Shown: positions 4,851 through 5,800 of the stretch, in pieces
How the letters are laid out: the number at the start of each line of letters is the position of its first letter
Numbering within the stretch: position 1 is the first letter of the stretch
NCBI GenBank assembly: GCA_904393845.1
Contig: CAJFNB010000076.1
Span: forward strand, 1-5,800
Direction of reading: 5' to 3'
Length of the DNA: 5,800 nucleotides
DNA from: Alloclostridium intestinigallinarum
GTDB lineage: Bacteria > Bacillota > Clostridia > Christensenellales > UBA3700
Translations under genes and position numbers: made by a program
The notes under the pieces: model-generated
Told to the model about the DNA's origin: nothing
Database searches by the model: none
Seen by the model: the letters and a program-made list of their open reading frames with translations, nothing else

Positions 4851-5800
4851 CTATATTACCACATTATTTATATACACCGCGCCGCCGGGATCGAGGGTTA
4901 TCACCGTACCGCCGTAATATTCCGCGTCGTTCCAGTATCTGGGCGAAGGTCCCGTCTTTAAGCCGTAAGTATACGTTATCCCTTCATAGGTTACGGAAGC
5001 ATTGTTCTCATGGTCGTGACCGCAGAAAAAGTGCGTCGTTCCGTTAGCTTTTGCCACGTCTGCAAACCCCGAATTGACGGGCGACACGCCGGGAAGATAC
5101 GAGCAGTAACCGAATCCGTATTCTTCGGGAACCACGTACCGTCCCTGCTCATCCTGCACACACAGCGCTTCGATCGCTTCATACATCTCCGGCTGGGCAA
5201 AATGCGAAAACACCATCGACGGCACGACCGTTCCGCCGTTTGCCTCCGCAATGCCCCGCACCATCCATTCATACCAGGCTATCTGTTCATAACCCATATA
5301 AATTTCATCGTTGCCGTTTGCATATTCGTAATATCTGCCGTTATCCAAAAAGAACAAGGTCTTGTCCAAATTACCGTTCCGCGTAATATTCACGGCGTAG
5401 TTGCCCATTCCGTAAAGATTGGAAGGCCCGCGCTCGAACAAGCAATATTCCGCCTCTTCGTATCTATCCGACTGCCAGGATAAGGTCGCGTTGCCTTCGG
5501 AATCATGGTTGCCGTACGTACACGCCCACGGAATTTTATACGATTCCATATGTTTTATAAGCCCTTTCAGCAGTATATCGGTGGTGAGTCCCGACACGTT
5601 GTCGCCCGGCAAAACTATCATATCAGGCTGAACACGCGCGACAAGCTCATCCATCAGATCGTATGTTTCATTATTGTCTCCGAGATTGCTCCACAGTTGC
5701 AAGTCGGTAAACATCAAAATTTTAAACTGCTCGTCGCCGGCTTCCAGACTTTGGACGTTTTCAATTGAAAATTCGCTGTCGACGCCCCAGACGTCCACAC
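4851..5800 (-). CDS. Calcineurin-like metallophosphoesterase, N-terminus outside the window
   Basis: At least 316 codons are visible, ending at TAG (4853-4851). The five metal-binding blocks of the calcineurin-like family are in order, numbered from the Val/GTG at 5798: FTDLQ (30-34), LPGDN (63-67), YGNHD (95-99), FSHF (197-200) and CGHDHE (259-264). These normally hold a two-metal centre that cleaves phosphoesters. In block I the usual D-x-H is D-x-Q (Gln34); glutamine here is seen in some divergent branches, but metal binding may differ. Homologues of this type usually have a signal peptide or membrane anchor before residue 1, so the protein may be exported; here the beginning lies beyond base 5800. 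The GTG at 5798 has no room for a visible ribosome site and should not be taken as the start. The substrate is unknown. It is transcribed in the same direction as the symporter gene, 108 bases upstream of it. Confidence 0.88.
   Translation of the reverse strand, partial: VDVWGVDSEFSIENVQSLEAGDEQFKILMFTDLQLWSNLGDNNETYDLMDELVARVQPDMIVLPGDNVSGLTTDILLKGLIKHMESYKIPWACTYGNHDSEGNATLSWQSDRYEEAEYCLFERGPSNLYGMGNYAVNITRNGNLDKTLFFLDNGRYYEYANGNDEIYMGYEQIAWYEWMVRGIAEANGGTVVPSMVFSHFAQPEMYEAIEALCVQDEQGRYVVPEEYGFGYCSYLPGVSPVNSGFADVAKANGTTHFFCGHDHENNASVTYEGITYTYGLKTGPSPRYWNDAEYYGGTVITLDPGGAVYINNVVI

Noticed and set aside
5010..5483. 157-codon plus-strand frame opposite the phosphoesterase
   Set aside because: The minus strand carries all the metal-binding motifs in order; this frame has none and is a shadow.

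Overview
The window looks like gut-type, low-to-moderate GC Bacillota (clostridial) DNA, possibly metagenomic. The evidence is sigma-A-like promoters, strong AGGAGG-type ribosome sites, short U-tailed terminators, a 11-helix NSS transporter and clostridial-style protein families. No rRNA, tRNA, CRISPR array or complete mobile element is visible.

The right 87% (about 728-5800) is a coherent run of minus-strand genes with similar codon habits, including frequent ATA isoleucine. Reading in the direction of transcription, it holds: the C-terminal part of a calcineurin-like metallophosphoesterase (its N-terminus lies beyond base 5800); a complete sodium:neurotransmitter-symporter (NSS) family transporter with its own promoter and terminator; a complete 737-residue membrane protein with its own promoter, which appears to combine N-terminal membrane helices, two Rossmann/RCK-like domains and a C-terminal RyR-like domain; and the first ~58 codons of an MFS transporter. 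The transporter and the 737-residue protein are separate transcription units, so nothing in the sequence proves that they work together, although both concern ions or membrane transport.

The left end (1 to about 727) is different. The MFS gene stops abruptly inside a perfect 16-bp inverted repeat with a 2-base centre (710-743). Beyond this lies a short plus-strand lipoprotein gene (323-697). Immediately upstream of the lipoprotein's signal peptide the sequence switches to the C-terminal half of a minus-strand histidine phosphatase gene that has lost its N-terminal half. Two gene-breaking joins within about 430 bases suggest a rearranged or chimeric segment, biological or produced by assembly or amplification.

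The most interesting biological object is the 737-residue RyR-like membrane protein. The most interesting structural signal is the pair of joins at the left end.
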